NCBI GenBank assembly: GCA_964515905.1
Contig: CAZEWK010000024.1
Location: 56,829 to 120,828 of the forward strand
Reading direction: 5' to 3'
Origin: GCA-2712985 sp964515905
GTDB lineage: Bacteria > Pseudomonadota > Alphaproteobacteria > UBA7887
DNA: 64,000 bases
The translations under genes and the position numbers were made by a program. The first letter of the stretch is position 1. Each line of letters begins with the position of its first letter. Shown here one piece after another: positions 52,879 through 61,797 of the stretch. A model generated the notes under the pieces. The model had not been told where the DNA came from. It was given only the letters and a program-made list of their open reading frames with translations, and made no database searches.

Positions 52879-53955
52879 ATGAGTAAAAATCTTGAATCAC
52901 AGCATGACACGGTTTTTGGAAAAACGTTAGCTCTATACAACAAGACGGAAATGGAAGAATTTGTAGGCTTTTTTGAGCACCGATTCGAAGCAAATGGAAT
53001 CAATCCCACAGAACTATTTAATAATAAGATTTGTCTTGATGCAGGATGCGGCAACGGCCGTGGTTCAATTTTTATGATGTCAAACAAGGCAAAACGTGTT
53101 GATTTTGCCGACATCAGTCCCACCAATATTGATAGCACTCAAAAAAATCTAGAGACCTTTGGATTCAGTAATTGCAATGGCCACGAGACTAGCCTTGAAA
53201 CACTACCGTTTGAGGATGAGAGTTTTGATTTTGTTTGGTGTAATGGCGTTGTGATGCACACCCACGACCCAGATTCTTGCCTAAAGGAACTCGCTCGAGT
53301 TCTTCGAGTTGGAGGCAAAGCTTGGATCTACGTATACGGATCTGGGGGCACGTATTGGTACATAGTTAGGCGTTTTCGCTCACTACTTTCATATATTCCT
53401 GCCGACGCATGCATAAATACTCTTAGGCTAATGGGATATGCCAACCGATATGTTGCTGAGTACCTTGATGACTGGAAAGTTCCCTATCTCCGGACGTATA
53501 CTGACGCTGATTTTAGCAAACGACTAGAGGATCTTGGTTTTAACAAACCACAACCGCTTCCCTACGGAGTTCCTTACGACACAAGTCACCGCCGCACAAT
53601 TTTTCCAAAAGATATTATTTGGCTTGGAGACGGCGATCTTCGATATTTAACAACGAAAAGAACGGCTGTTGTGGACGGAACCGGAAGACCTATCAGTGAC
53701 AGTGAGTATGGTTCCAACTCTCCATTCTCCGCAGAAATAGTGAATAAATTCAAAGCGCCCTTCGACCAACTTGAACAGATTGTTATCGAAGAACCTGTTT
53801 TAGCTCTTGCCACGTGCGCGAAAATTCAATTTGCAGTTAGAAAAATACTGAATCAAGACGGTCCTTTTGCCGTCGGCGAAGTCGAGCAGGTCGTATACGA
53901 AACTCTTCGACTGGCAAAGGAATCTCAAGAGACACTTGGACGGTGTGGCAGCTGA
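52879..53955 (+). CDS. Class I SAM-dependent methyltransferase
   Basis: 358-residue protein. The N-terminal half is a Rossmann methyltransferase with motif I CLDAGCGNGRGS, VDFADISPTNI and FVWCNGVVMHTHDP. The C-terminal part (about residues 165-358) has no recognised motif. It probably O- or N-methylates a sugar in the operon product. Reads on from the WbpG-like gene after 21 bases and leaves four bases before the next start. Confidence 0.83.
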   Translation: MSKNLESQHDTVFGKTLALYNKTEMEEFVGFFEHRFEANGINPTELFNNKICLDAGCGNGRGSIFMMSNKAKRVDFADISPTNIDSTQKNLETFGFSNCNGHETSLETLPFEDESFDFVWCNGVVMHTHDPDSCLKELARVLRVGGKAWIYVYGSGGTYWYIVRRFRSLLSYIPADACINTLRLMGYANRYVAEYLDDWKVPYLRTYTDADFSKRLEDLGFNKPQPLPYGVPYDTSHRRTIFPKDIIWLGDGDLRYLTTKRTAVVDGTGRPISDSEYGSNSPFSAEIVNKFKAPFDQLEQIVIEEPVLALATCAKIQFAVRKILNQDGPFAVGEVEQVVYETLRLAKESQETLGRCGS

Positions 53956-53959
53956 CCCC

Positions 53960-55594
53960 ATGACACTGCCCCAAATTTCTGTACCTACAAATTTTTTACC
54001 CTACCAATTGGAGATGGAAGACGTATCGATTACCGCAGACGGTGTTTCCGATTTCTTGTGGCCAATTTCGATCGGAGCTCATCGGCCAATGAGTGACGCC
54101 GCAGCCGTTCAACTTGCCAATGGGCTTAGGGATCTTTCTATGAAGGATTCAATAACCAACCAAGCCTTTTTTATATTAGCACATCATTTTTTTATTGATG
54201 CGTTGGCGTTATTTCAAAGCTCTTTAGTTGCTAGCCGGTTTCGAGAAGCCAAAAGAGAGCCTAAACCACCTAATCGTGGTCGGGCTCTTTCTGCTGTGTT
54301 AAACCAAATAGCACCGTCCCCACCCTCCATAATCCAGCACCTCCAAAATGGTCCTGAGATTCCGAGACGCGTACGAGCACCCCTACGATTCTGCCGAGAT
54401 ATTCTATTACACGACGGCCTGACTCGACGTCGGTTTTCCAAACTTGACTTTAAACATGATATTATTTCTGTAGGTGTTGACCCTCTAATCGCAGCTCACG
54501 CGCGGGCTATAAATGAGCGAGTTACATTCCAGCGTCCACATCTATGGTTTAAAGCCCAAAAATCGGATAGGCAATTAATCCTCAAAGAGGAAATAGAACA
54601 CTGTATTTCCATCGCCATTGCTACGTTTGAAGCCGGGTTTGCTGTCGTTGAAATGCCACGCCCCGACTTCATTGGAGATTATTTACGAAATTGGTTCCCT
54701 TCCGCAATTGGCTTGGTGGCAACCCATTTAGACAATATTGGTAAGGCTGGAACCCCAACCCCGAGAAAACTCTGGACGGGAAGTGGCGGCAACATATGGT
54801 CTCGCATACTGCGCTGTGCAGTTCGACGCAGAGGAGGCCATGTTTGGGCTCATGACCATGGCTCAGGTTCAGGACAGTTTTTAGGAGAATGGTTCAAAAA
54901 CATCGTGGAGTTCGACACATGTGACACATTTGTCTCTTTTACGCCTGCTCAAGTTAAAGGCCTTAAAGAGCACATTCGCAGTGAGGTTTTAGTCCGTAAA
55001 GATGAGCCAAATATTACATGCCCTTCAGAGACGGTTTTCTCAGCACGTAGACCCTCTAATCTTTCACAGAGACGGAAACCAACTGTAATGCTACTCTCAA
55101 GTTTTTACTTTGGTGACTGGGCAACACATCAATCCTTTATGCCTGATATTCCGTTCCTAGATTGGGAAGCACGGTGTCTTGCACACCTACAAGAGTGGGG
55201 CTTACCTACATTATATAAACCACATCCGTTAATTGTTACGCGCGCGCCAAGGCACATGGCCGAAACGTTTGGCAGTCAGGAACTCAACCAACCATCAGAA
55301 AAAGTTTTAAACCGCGCTGACGTTATTCTACTACCCGACCCATCATCAACAGCTTTTGCCACCGCCTTATCATCTGATCGGCCTGCTGTATTCATCGATT
55401 TCGGTTTATTTTCGTTTCGGCCCGAAGCCCGTGCTCTTTTAGAAAAACGTTGTATTTGTGTCCCTGTCCCACTGGATTCGGAAAATAGGCCACAGCCAAA
55501 TTGGGAAGATCTATTAGCTGCCATCCACGGCGCACATCGGGTGCGGGCGACAACATACGCAGACACCTACTACGGACCCTTATACCAAAAATGA
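53960..55594 (+). CDS. Putative GT-B-like glycan protein, unknown function
   Basis: 544-residue soluble protein. The C-terminal half resembles the donor domain of capsule or teichoic-acid type transferases: YKPHPLIVTRAP, then ADVILLPDPSSTAFATALSSD, then AVFIDFG. Near residue 300 a HVWAHDHGSGSGQF segment might be the acceptor side. No membrane helix. I cannot name the family; a glycosyltransferase is the best guess because no other obvious one exists in this operon. The ATG at 53960 is used because earlier in-frame starts lie in the methyltransferase gene. Confidence 0.6.
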   Translation: MTLPQISVPTNFLPYQLEMEDVSITADGVSDFLWPISIGAHRPMSDAAAVQLANGLRDLSMKDSITNQAFFILAHHFFIDALALFQSSLVASRFREAKREPKPPNRGRALSAVLNQIAPSPPSIIQHLQNGPEIPRRVRAPLRFCRDILLHDGLTRRRFSKLDFKHDIISVGVDPLIAAHARAINERVTFQRPHLWFKAQKSDRQLILKEEIEHCISIAIATFEAGFAVVEMPRPDFIGDYLRNWFPSAIGLVATHLDNIGKAGTPTPRKLWTGSGGNIWSRILRCAVRRRGGHVWAHDHGSGSGQFLGEWFKNIVEFDTCDTFVSFTPAQVKGLKEHIRSEVLVRKDEPNITCPSETVFSARRPSNLSQRRKPTVMLLSSFYFGDWATHQSFMPDIPFLDWEARCLAHLQEWGLPTLYKPHPLIVTRAPRHMAETFGSQELNQPSEKVLNRADVILLPDPSSTAFATALSSDRPAVFIDFGLFSFRPEARALLEKRCICVPVPLDSENRPQPNWEDLLAAIHGAHRVRATTYADTYYGPLYQK

Positions 55595-55648
55595 CTATTC
55601 CAGCCGTCAGCAGCCTTTAATCTATCCCGCCATAAGGGGCTATATCAG

Positions 55649-56698
55649 ATGCACGAACTTAATATCGATAACTATATCATCAATGAAAAAAATGACCCAT
55701 TTGTCATTGCCGAAATCGGGCATAACCATCAAGGAAAATTAGATCAAGCTAAGGAGTTATTTCGGTCTGCAGCAAACTGTGGTGCTAATGCTGTTAAATT
55801 ACAAAAACGTTCAAATCGCACTCTTTATACAAAAGAGATGTTCGATCAGCCATATAATAGTGAGAATGCTTTCGCAGAAACTTATGGCGAACATCGTGAG
55901 TTTCTTGAATTTGGCCGAGATGAATATGTTGAATTACAGAACTACGCAAAAGAACTCGGCATTATATTTTTCTCGACCGCCTTCGATTTTGAGAGTGCAG
56001 ACTTTTTAGCAGATATAAATATGCCTGCCTATAAGATCGCATCGGCCGACCTTACAAATATACCTCTCATCCAACATGTTGCACATATCGGAAAACCGAT
56101 GATCATGAGTACCGGCGGCGGCTCCATGGATGATGTCAAACGTGCACATGACGCCGCAACAAGGATCAATTCACAATTATGTATAATGCAGTGTACCGCG
56201 AGCTACCCCTGTGACTTTGATAAGCTAAATCTCCGGGTGATAGAAACCTATAGAAAAGAGTTCCCAGGAATAGCAGTGGGCCTTTCAAGTCATGATAACG
56301 GTTATACCATGTCTCTCATCGCGTACATGCTGGGCGCTCAGGTATTTGAAAAACACTTCACTTTGACGCGATCAATGAAAGGAACCGATCACGCGTTTTC
56401 TTTGGAATCCAGCGGTCTCCGTCGTTTGGTGCGAGATCTAAAACGATCCCGAATAGCTTTAGGTGACGGGATTAAGCAAGAATACGAAGCCGAGTCTCTC
56501 CCTCTTATCAAGATGAGGAAAAAATTGGTCGCGTCACGTCGTATTCCAAAAGGGCATACTTTGACTCGAACGGACATCGCCCTTAAATCTCCGGGCGACG
56601 GTACACCACCGTACGAACTGGAAACTTTCATAGGAAGGATGACAGCTGTCTCTCTCAACGAGGACGACGATATATCCATAGATATTGTCATCGACTAA
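55649..56698 (+). CDS. NeuB-family nonulosonic acid synthase, copy 2
   Basis: 349-residue NeuB paralogue. It has VIAEIGHNHQGKL, NAVKLQKRSNR, FSTAFDFES, AYKIASADLTN, MQCTASYPC, GLSSHDNGY and EKHFTLTRSMKGTDH, then a C-terminal SAF-like domain (LVASRRIPKGHTL). The LQKR motif distinguishes it from copy 1 (FQTIEP) and places it with the SpsE/LegI-like branch. Two divergent NeuB enzymes imply two acceptor sugars or two different products. Confidence 0.9.
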   Translation: MHELNIDNYIINEKNDPFVIAEIGHNHQGKLDQAKELFRSAANCGANAVKLQKRSNRTLYTKEMFDQPYNSENAFAETYGEHREFLEFGRDEYVELQNYAKELGIIFFSTAFDFESADFLADINMPAYKIASADLTNIPLIQHVAHIGKPMIMSTGGGSMDDVKRAHDAATRINSQLCIMQCTASYPCDFDKLNLRVIETYRKEFPGIAVGLSSHDNGYTMSLIAYMLGAQVFEKHFTLTRSMKGTDHAFSLESSGLRRLVRDLKRSRIALGDGIKQEYEAESLPLIKMRKKLVASRRIPKGHTLTRTDIALKSPGDGTPPYELETFIGRMTAVSLNEDDDISIDIVID

Positions 56699-56749
56699 AA
56701 ACATTTTTGATATTTTGGTTCAATTGGAAAATACCTTCTAGACTTTTTG

Positions 56750-58084
56750 ATGACTATTGAAATCCCGGATAACGAACCTGCGGTTCACGAAGAAATGTTC
56801 AATTGGACACAGGATCTATTTCCAATATGCAGAAGCATTACTGGGGATGGTGTCCGGGAGACGACAGCATATCTTAGGAAAATACTACCTAGCCTTCAGG
56901 TCCACGAAGTTCCCACCGGCACGGAATGCTTCGACTGGAAGATACCCGACGAATGGACTATTCGAGATGCCTACATTGCCGATACGTCAGGGTCCCGTAT
57001 TGTTGATTTCAAAAAAAATAATCTTTCTGTCGTTAATTACTCAATCTCAGTGAACCAAACAATGACACTAGATGAACTCGAGCCACACCTTCATTCGTTG
57101 CCAGAGCAACCCGATGCGATACCCTACGTATCTTCCTACTATAAGCCGCGTTGGGGATTTTGTTTACCCGATCGGCAGCGTAGATCACTGGGACCCGGCC
57201 CATATAAAGTAAAAATTGACTCCCATTTAGGACCAGGTTCTTTGACATATTCGGATCTAATTTTACATGGATCAGAAAAGACCGAAATATTGTTGTCAGC
57301 ATATACGTGCCATCCCTCAATGGCCAACGACAACCTATCTGGAATCAGTGTCCTAATGGCAATTGCTCGATGGTTAACAACGCAACAAAACCGTAGGTAC
57401 ACCTACCGAATCATATTCGCACCCGAAACTATTGGTTCTATTGTTTATCTAAGCCGACATCTTGAAGTGATGAGAGAGAAAACTATTGCCGGTTATATTT
57501 TCAGTTGTATGGGAGATGATCAAAGTTATTCCTTCCAAGAGACCCGTTGGGGAAATACGTTAGTAGATCGAATTTCTCGTCACGTATTGCGCCACCACAC
57601 TTCTCAGTTCCAAACTTCGACTTACTTAGAACGTGGAAGTGATGAAAGACAATATAGCAGCCCCGGGGTTGATATACCGATTGCTGTGATAACGCGTTCG
57701 AAATTCGATCTTTTTCCAGAGTACCATACCTCTCTCGATGATCTCTCCTTTATATCGTCATCTGGACTAGGTGGTAGCTTTGAAATAATGCGCAAATGTA
57801 TAGCTGCCTTTGAAAACAATTATTATTTCCGAACTACGCACCCCTGTGAGCCTCAACTAGGAAAAAGGGGACTCTATCCAGATCTCAATACAAAAACACT
57901 GCCCCATAGCGTACGCGACATCGTAAACTTTCTTGCATACGCTGATGGGACCATCGATCTTATTGCTTTATCGGAACAAATACAGTTGCCCTTTGAGCAG
58001 TGCGCAATTTTTGTCAAATCCTTACTCTCAGAGAAGTTAATAGAAAGTTCTATAAACCCATGGCCTTCAAAAAGACAAGGTTGA
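56750..58084 (+). CDS. DUF4910 / M28-like aminopeptidase-like protein
   Basis: 444-residue protein of the DUF4910 group found in polysaccharide loci. An M28-type metal site is plausible: LLSAYTCHPSMANDNLSG offers a histidine and an aspartate, FAPETIGSI a glutamate, and EYHTSLDD a histidine/aspartate. A small winged-helix-like tail follows residue about 370. Whether it cleaves peptides or an amide on the glycan is unknown. ATG at 56750; a TTG three bases earlier is possible. Confidence 0.78.
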   Translation: MTIEIPDNEPAVHEEMFNWTQDLFPICRSITGDGVRETTAYLRKILPSLQVHEVPTGTECFDWKIPDEWTIRDAYIADTSGSRIVDFKKNNLSVVNYSISVNQTMTLDELEPHLHSLPEQPDAIPYVSSYYKPRWGFCLPDRQRRSLGPGPYKVKIDSHLGPGSLTYSDLILHGSEKTEILLSAYTCHPSMANDNLSGISVLMAIARWLTTQQNRRYTYRIIFAPETIGSIVYLSRHLEVMREKTIAGYIFSCMGDDQSYSFQETRWGNTLVDRISRHVLRHHTSQFQTSTYLERGSDERQYSSPGVDIPIAVITRSKFDLFPEYHTSLDDLSFISSSGLGGSFEIMRKCIAAFENNYYFRTTHPCEPQLGKRGLYPDLNTKTLPHSVRDIVNFLAYADGTIDLIALSEQIQLPFEQCAIFVKSLLSEKLIESSINPWPSKRQG

Positions 58085-58097
58085 TGATCTTATTAAA

Positions 58098-58904
58098 ATG
58101 AGTTGCGACCATTTTTCTTTGAGCGGACGAACTATTGTAATCACTGGCGGCTCCGGAAAGTTAGGCGATGCTTTTGTATCCGCCGCTCTGCAGGCTGGGG
58201 CTAAAGTAGCCGTGTTCGACCTTGAGCAGCCAAGCACCAAGACCAAACCGATGACCGATGGCAGGGATTTAGCATATTACAATGTCGATGTTACCGATCG
58301 GGATTCCATAGAAGAAGCATTATCGAAAATTGAAATTCGATGGGATATCCCTCATGGAATCGTAAATGCGGCTGCGCTCGATTCTCCACCCGATGCCTCA
58401 ATCGAGGAAAATGGCCCTTTCGAGGAATACCCTGAAGCTTCTTGGGACAAAGTGATGTCTGTAAACTCAAAAGGAGTGTTCCTATGCTGCCAGGTTATCG
58501 GATCTGCAATGGCAAGAGCAGGGCGTGGATCTATTGTCAATATCGCCTCAATCTATGGGACGCTGAGTCCGGATCAAAACTTATATGAATACAGACGCAA
58601 GCGTGGGGAAATATTCTATAAACCGGTTGCATACGCGGCATCGAAATCTTCGTTATATAATTTGACACGCTACGTTGCCACGTATTGGGCACCAAAAGGA
58701 GTGCGGGCCAACACCGTAACTTTTGCCGGTGTCTATGACAATCAGGATCCGGAGTTTTTAGAATTGTACCTCCCAAAAGTTCCGCTGGGAAGAATGGCTG
58801 CACCGGAAGACTATACGGGTCCGATAGTATTTCTGTTATCTGATGCATCACGTTATATGACCGGTTCCGACCTTTTAGTTGATGGAGGGTTTTCCGCTTG
58901 GTGA
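58098..58904 (+). CDS. SDR-family oxidoreductase
   Basis: 268-residue classical SDR. VITGGSGKLGDAFVSAAL as cofactor site, catalytic serine in VNIASIYGTLSP and YAASKSSLYNLTRYVA. It resembles SDRs of flagellin- and O-antigen-modification clusters (PtmA-like). Probably reduces or oxidises a hydroxyl/keto position of a sugar precursor. It sits 13 bases after the DUF4910 gene and ten bases before the transketolase gene. Confidence 0.87.
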   Translation: MSCDHFSLSGRTIVITGGSGKLGDAFVSAALQAGAKVAVFDLEQPSTKTKPMTDGRDLAYYNVDVTDRDSIEEALSKIEIRWDIPHGIVNAAALDSPPDASIEENGPFEEYPEASWDKVMSVNSKGVFLCCQVIGSAMARAGRGSIVNIASIYGTLSPDQNLYEYRRKRGEIFYKPVAYAASKSSLYNLTRYVATYWAPKGVRANTVTFAGVYDNQDPEFLELYLPKVPLGRMAAPEDYTGPIVFLLSDASRYMTGSDLLVDGGFSAW

Positions 58905-58914
58905 TGAGGCCCAC

Positions 58915-60837
58915 ATGCCAAACTTAAATGCTGTATTACCATCGGAGATCGATCGAATACTAAGTTCGGTAAACGATACAAACAAACGTGCAACATTACT
59001 TGCAACCATGTGCAGAATAAACACACTATATATGATCGCCCGGGCCGGATCAGGACACATTGGCTCGAGCTTCTCGTGCCTAGATATGGTGGCTTGGCTC
59101 TACCTGAATAGAGTAGGACCAATTCACGGAAAAACCTTGCCAGATCTGTTTTTTTCTTCAAAGGGTCATGATGCTCCGGCCCTTTATAGCGTCCTTATAG
59201 CGCTTAAGCTCCTTCCCTTCGAAAAAATCCATTCTCTTCGCCGATTAGACGGACTTCCTGGGCATCCCGACATTAGTATCCCACACATCTCAACTAATAC
59301 TGGCTCTTTAGGAATGGGAATCTCTAAAGCTAAAGGCCTGATTCAGGCAAACCGAATTTCAGGGACAAAGCAAAATATCTTCGTTATGACTGGCGACGGC
59401 GAACTCCAAGAGGGCCAAATCTGGGAATCTCTTATGGGCGCTACGAACGCTGGCATGCACGAACTAACTGTAATAGTGGACCACAATAAAATTCAGTCGG
59501 ACCACTGGGTCTCTAGTACGAGTGATCTTGGTAGACTCGACGAACGTTTTAAAAGCTTTGGATGGAATGTACTACGATGTGATGGTCATGACACTGGAGA
59601 GTTTAGTCTAGCAGTTAAAGAAACCGATACAAGCGATAAGCCTAGCGTGATTATTGCAGATACCATAAAGGGTTTTGGTGTTTCCTACTTGCAGCCGACA
59701 GAATTAGGAGATCGAGATTTTTATCAATTTCATAGTGGCGCTTTGTCACAAGATAACTATGCCCAAGCAATAGAAGAGCTCTGTGAAAGCGCAAATAAAC
59801 AACTCAAAAACTCGGGTTCTTTGCCTCTTAATCTGGAGACGTACGAGCACGAGGCTTCTTCGTCCCTGTCGCCTAGGGAGAACTTGATCCCCGCATATAG
59901 CGAAGCCCTTCTTAAGGGCGGCCAAGAAAATAAAAATATCGTGGTCCTTGATGCAGACTTGGTTTTAGATTGTGGCCTCGTTCCATTCCGAGAAACATTC
60001 CCCGAACGTTACATTGAATGTGGTATCGCCGAAATGGATATGGTTAGCCAAGCGGGTGGATTAGCGTTAGCGGGAAAGTTACCAATTGTGCATTCTTTCG
60101 CTTGCTTTCTCACTCCCCGCGCTAACGAACAAATATACAATAATGCCTCCGAACGAACTAAAGTCATTTATGTTGGTGGATTAGCCGGTGTTCTTCCCGC
60201 TGGCCCCGGCCATTCACACCAGTCTGTGCGCGATATAGCGCTTATGTCATGTATCCCTAATTTAATCGCAATTGAACCCCATAGCGCTGAAGAGACCAAA
60301 ATAGCCGTCAATTGGATGCTAAACCATACAGATCAGATCTGTTATCTACGACTCACCTCTATACCAGTATCCCTGGGTTTTACCTCCCCAGAAATCGATT
60401 CTTTCACTCCGGGACAAGGTACAATCATTCGTGATGGAACAGACGGAACGATTCTGGCATATGGACCTGTTATGCTTGCTGAAGCAGTAGCAGCAGCCCA
60501 GCTTCTTGAACATAATCAGGATCTAAAGGTCCGAGTCATCAACTTTCCCTGGCTGAACCTCATTGATTCCGAGTGGCTTTGTGAAATACTAAACGACACA
60601 AGCTATCTTATGACTGTTGATAATCACTATTTATCTGGCGGGGTTGGTGAACGCGTCGCTACCACACTTATGGAAAACGGATTATCTGGATCGCTGGCGG
60701 TGAAACGGGTAGGCATTAATGAAGTTCCTGTGTGTGGAACCAATGAAGAGGCTTTATCATTCCATGGACTGGATCGCGACAGTCTTTCAAAGTCCTTTCT
60801 TGAGTTACGAAACGACAGAAAACAAAATCAATTTTAA
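58915..60837 (+). CDS. Transketolase-like enzyme
   Basis: 640-residue thiamine-diphosphate enzyme combining both halves of a transketolase. The TPP/metal motif is MTGDGELQEGQIWESLMGATNAG, then VDHNKIQSD; the pyrimidine domain has the catalytic glutamate in CGIAEMDMVSQAGGLALAG. It moves a two-carbon ketol unit. In a glycan operon it probably makes or lengthens a sugar phosphate. It is a little shorter than housekeeping transketolases. ATG at 58915 is the best start; longer readings overlap the SDR gene. Confidence 0.87.
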   Translation: MPNLNAVLPSEIDRILSSVNDTNKRATLLATMCRINTLYMIARAGSGHIGSSFSCLDMVAWLYLNRVGPIHGKTLPDLFFSSKGHDAPALYSVLIALKLLPFEKIHSLRRLDGLPGHPDISIPHISTNTGSLGMGISKAKGLIQANRISGTKQNIFVMTGDGELQEGQIWESLMGATNAGMHELTVIVDHNKIQSDHWVSSTSDLGRLDERFKSFGWNVLRCDGHDTGEFSLAVKETDTSDKPSVIIADTIKGFGVSYLQPTELGDRDFYQFHSGALSQDNYAQAIEELCESANKQLKNSGSLPLNLETYEHEASSSLSPRENLIPAYSEALLKGGQENKNIVVLDADLVLDCGLVPFRETFPERYIECGIAEMDMVSQAGGLALAGKLPIVHSFACFLTPRANEQIYNNASERTKVIYVGGLAGVLPAGPGHSHQSVRDIALMSCIPNLIAIEPHSAEETKIAVNWMLNHTDQICYLRLTSIPVSLGFTSPEIDSFTPGQGTIIRDGTDGTILAYGPVMLAEAVAAAQLLEHNQDLKVRVINFPWLNLIDSEWLCEILNDTSYLMTVDNHYLSGGVGERVATTLMENGLSGSLAVKRVGINEVPVCGTNEEALSFHGLDRDSLSKSFLELRNDRKQNQF

Positions 60838-60854
60838 AATGAAATAATTACATA

Positions 60855-61781
60855 ATGGCGCCTGCATCAAATAATCTTTCACGAGTGAAACGGGTCATCC
60901 GCTCCTTATACGAGGCAGATGGTCGCCAGATTCGAGGCTACGTGGCACGCCTAGGACTAAACATTGAATATGCATACTATATTGCTCGCACGCTAAAATT
61001 TGTTCGCAGTCCCTACTCTTGGTTGAAGCGCAAGAGCCTTTTTCTGAAAATTCAAAAGGAAGTACCAACAACACATTTGGTAGGACGCAAAAGTGGGTTC
61101 GTGAAACTTCCACCAAATGCATTGCCAGGTACAAAAAGAATTGTCCGGCTAATCCATAATCTCGCGGTTAAAAGAAAAAACACCGCCGAATGGTGGGATC
61201 CATTCCAGAAAAAAATATTCTTACCGGAAGATCTAATTGATTATCCAGAAGTATTAGATTTAGTGTTGTCGGATGAAGTATTGCAGATAGCCTGTGAGTA
61301 TTTTAGCACGGTACCTGTTTTACAATCTGTTCAGGCATGGTGGTCACCCAAAAACGAATATTTACAGAACAGCCAACTCTATCACCGTGACAATATGGAT
61401 TGGCGTGAACTTAAATTCTTTATAAATGTTTCGGATGTTGAAACAGATAATGGACCTTTGACGTTTTTACCAGCCAATGTCTCATTAAATGTCTCCAAAA
61501 AACTTGAAAATTGGCGCCGCTCGATTCCAGATGAGGAAATGTACCGCCTGTGTTCACCCAATGATTCAGTTGAAGCTGTCGGACCGGCAGGAAGTTGTTG
61601 TGTGGTAGACTCAGGGCGTTGTTTTCATTTTGGCGCGCGGACTCAGGAGGGCGAGCGAATGCTTCTTATGTTTAACTTCGCGAGCTATTACGCAGCGATG
61701 AACCATCAAACTCCTTTACAAAAAACGCATGCCAACTTACCGGATGACCCATTGCGGCGCCTGGTGCTCGGACTAAACTGA
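60855..61781 (+). CDS. Phytanoyl-CoA dioxygenase (PhyH)-like Fe(II)/2-oxoglutarate oxygenase
   Basis: 308-residue protein with a PhyH-like cupin core. The likely iron ligands are the H-x-D in LYHRDNMDW and a distal histidine in GRCFHFGAR; NGPLTFLPA is the typical strand between them. The N-terminal 100 residues are basic and helical. Possibly hydroxylates a lipid or sugar precursor. There is a 17-base gap to the upstream transketolase gene. No comparable oxygenase is known to me in nonulosonate pathways. Confidence 0.75.
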   Translation: MAPASNNLSRVKRVIRSLYEADGRQIRGYVARLGLNIEYAYYIARTLKFVRSPYSWLKRKSLFLKIQKEVPTTHLVGRKSGFVKLPPNALPGTKRIVRLIHNLAVKRKNTAEWWDPFQKKIFLPEDLIDYPEVLDLVLSDEVLQIACEYFSTVPVLQSVQAWWSPKNEYLQNSQLYHRDNMDWRELKFFINVSDVETDNGPLTFLPANVSLNVSKKLENWRRSIPDEEMYRLCSPNDSVEAVGPAGSCCVVDSGRCFHFGARTQEGERMLLMFNFASYYAAMNHQTPLQKTHANLPDDPLRRLVLGLN

Positions 61782-61797
61782 CCCCACTAATAAACCA

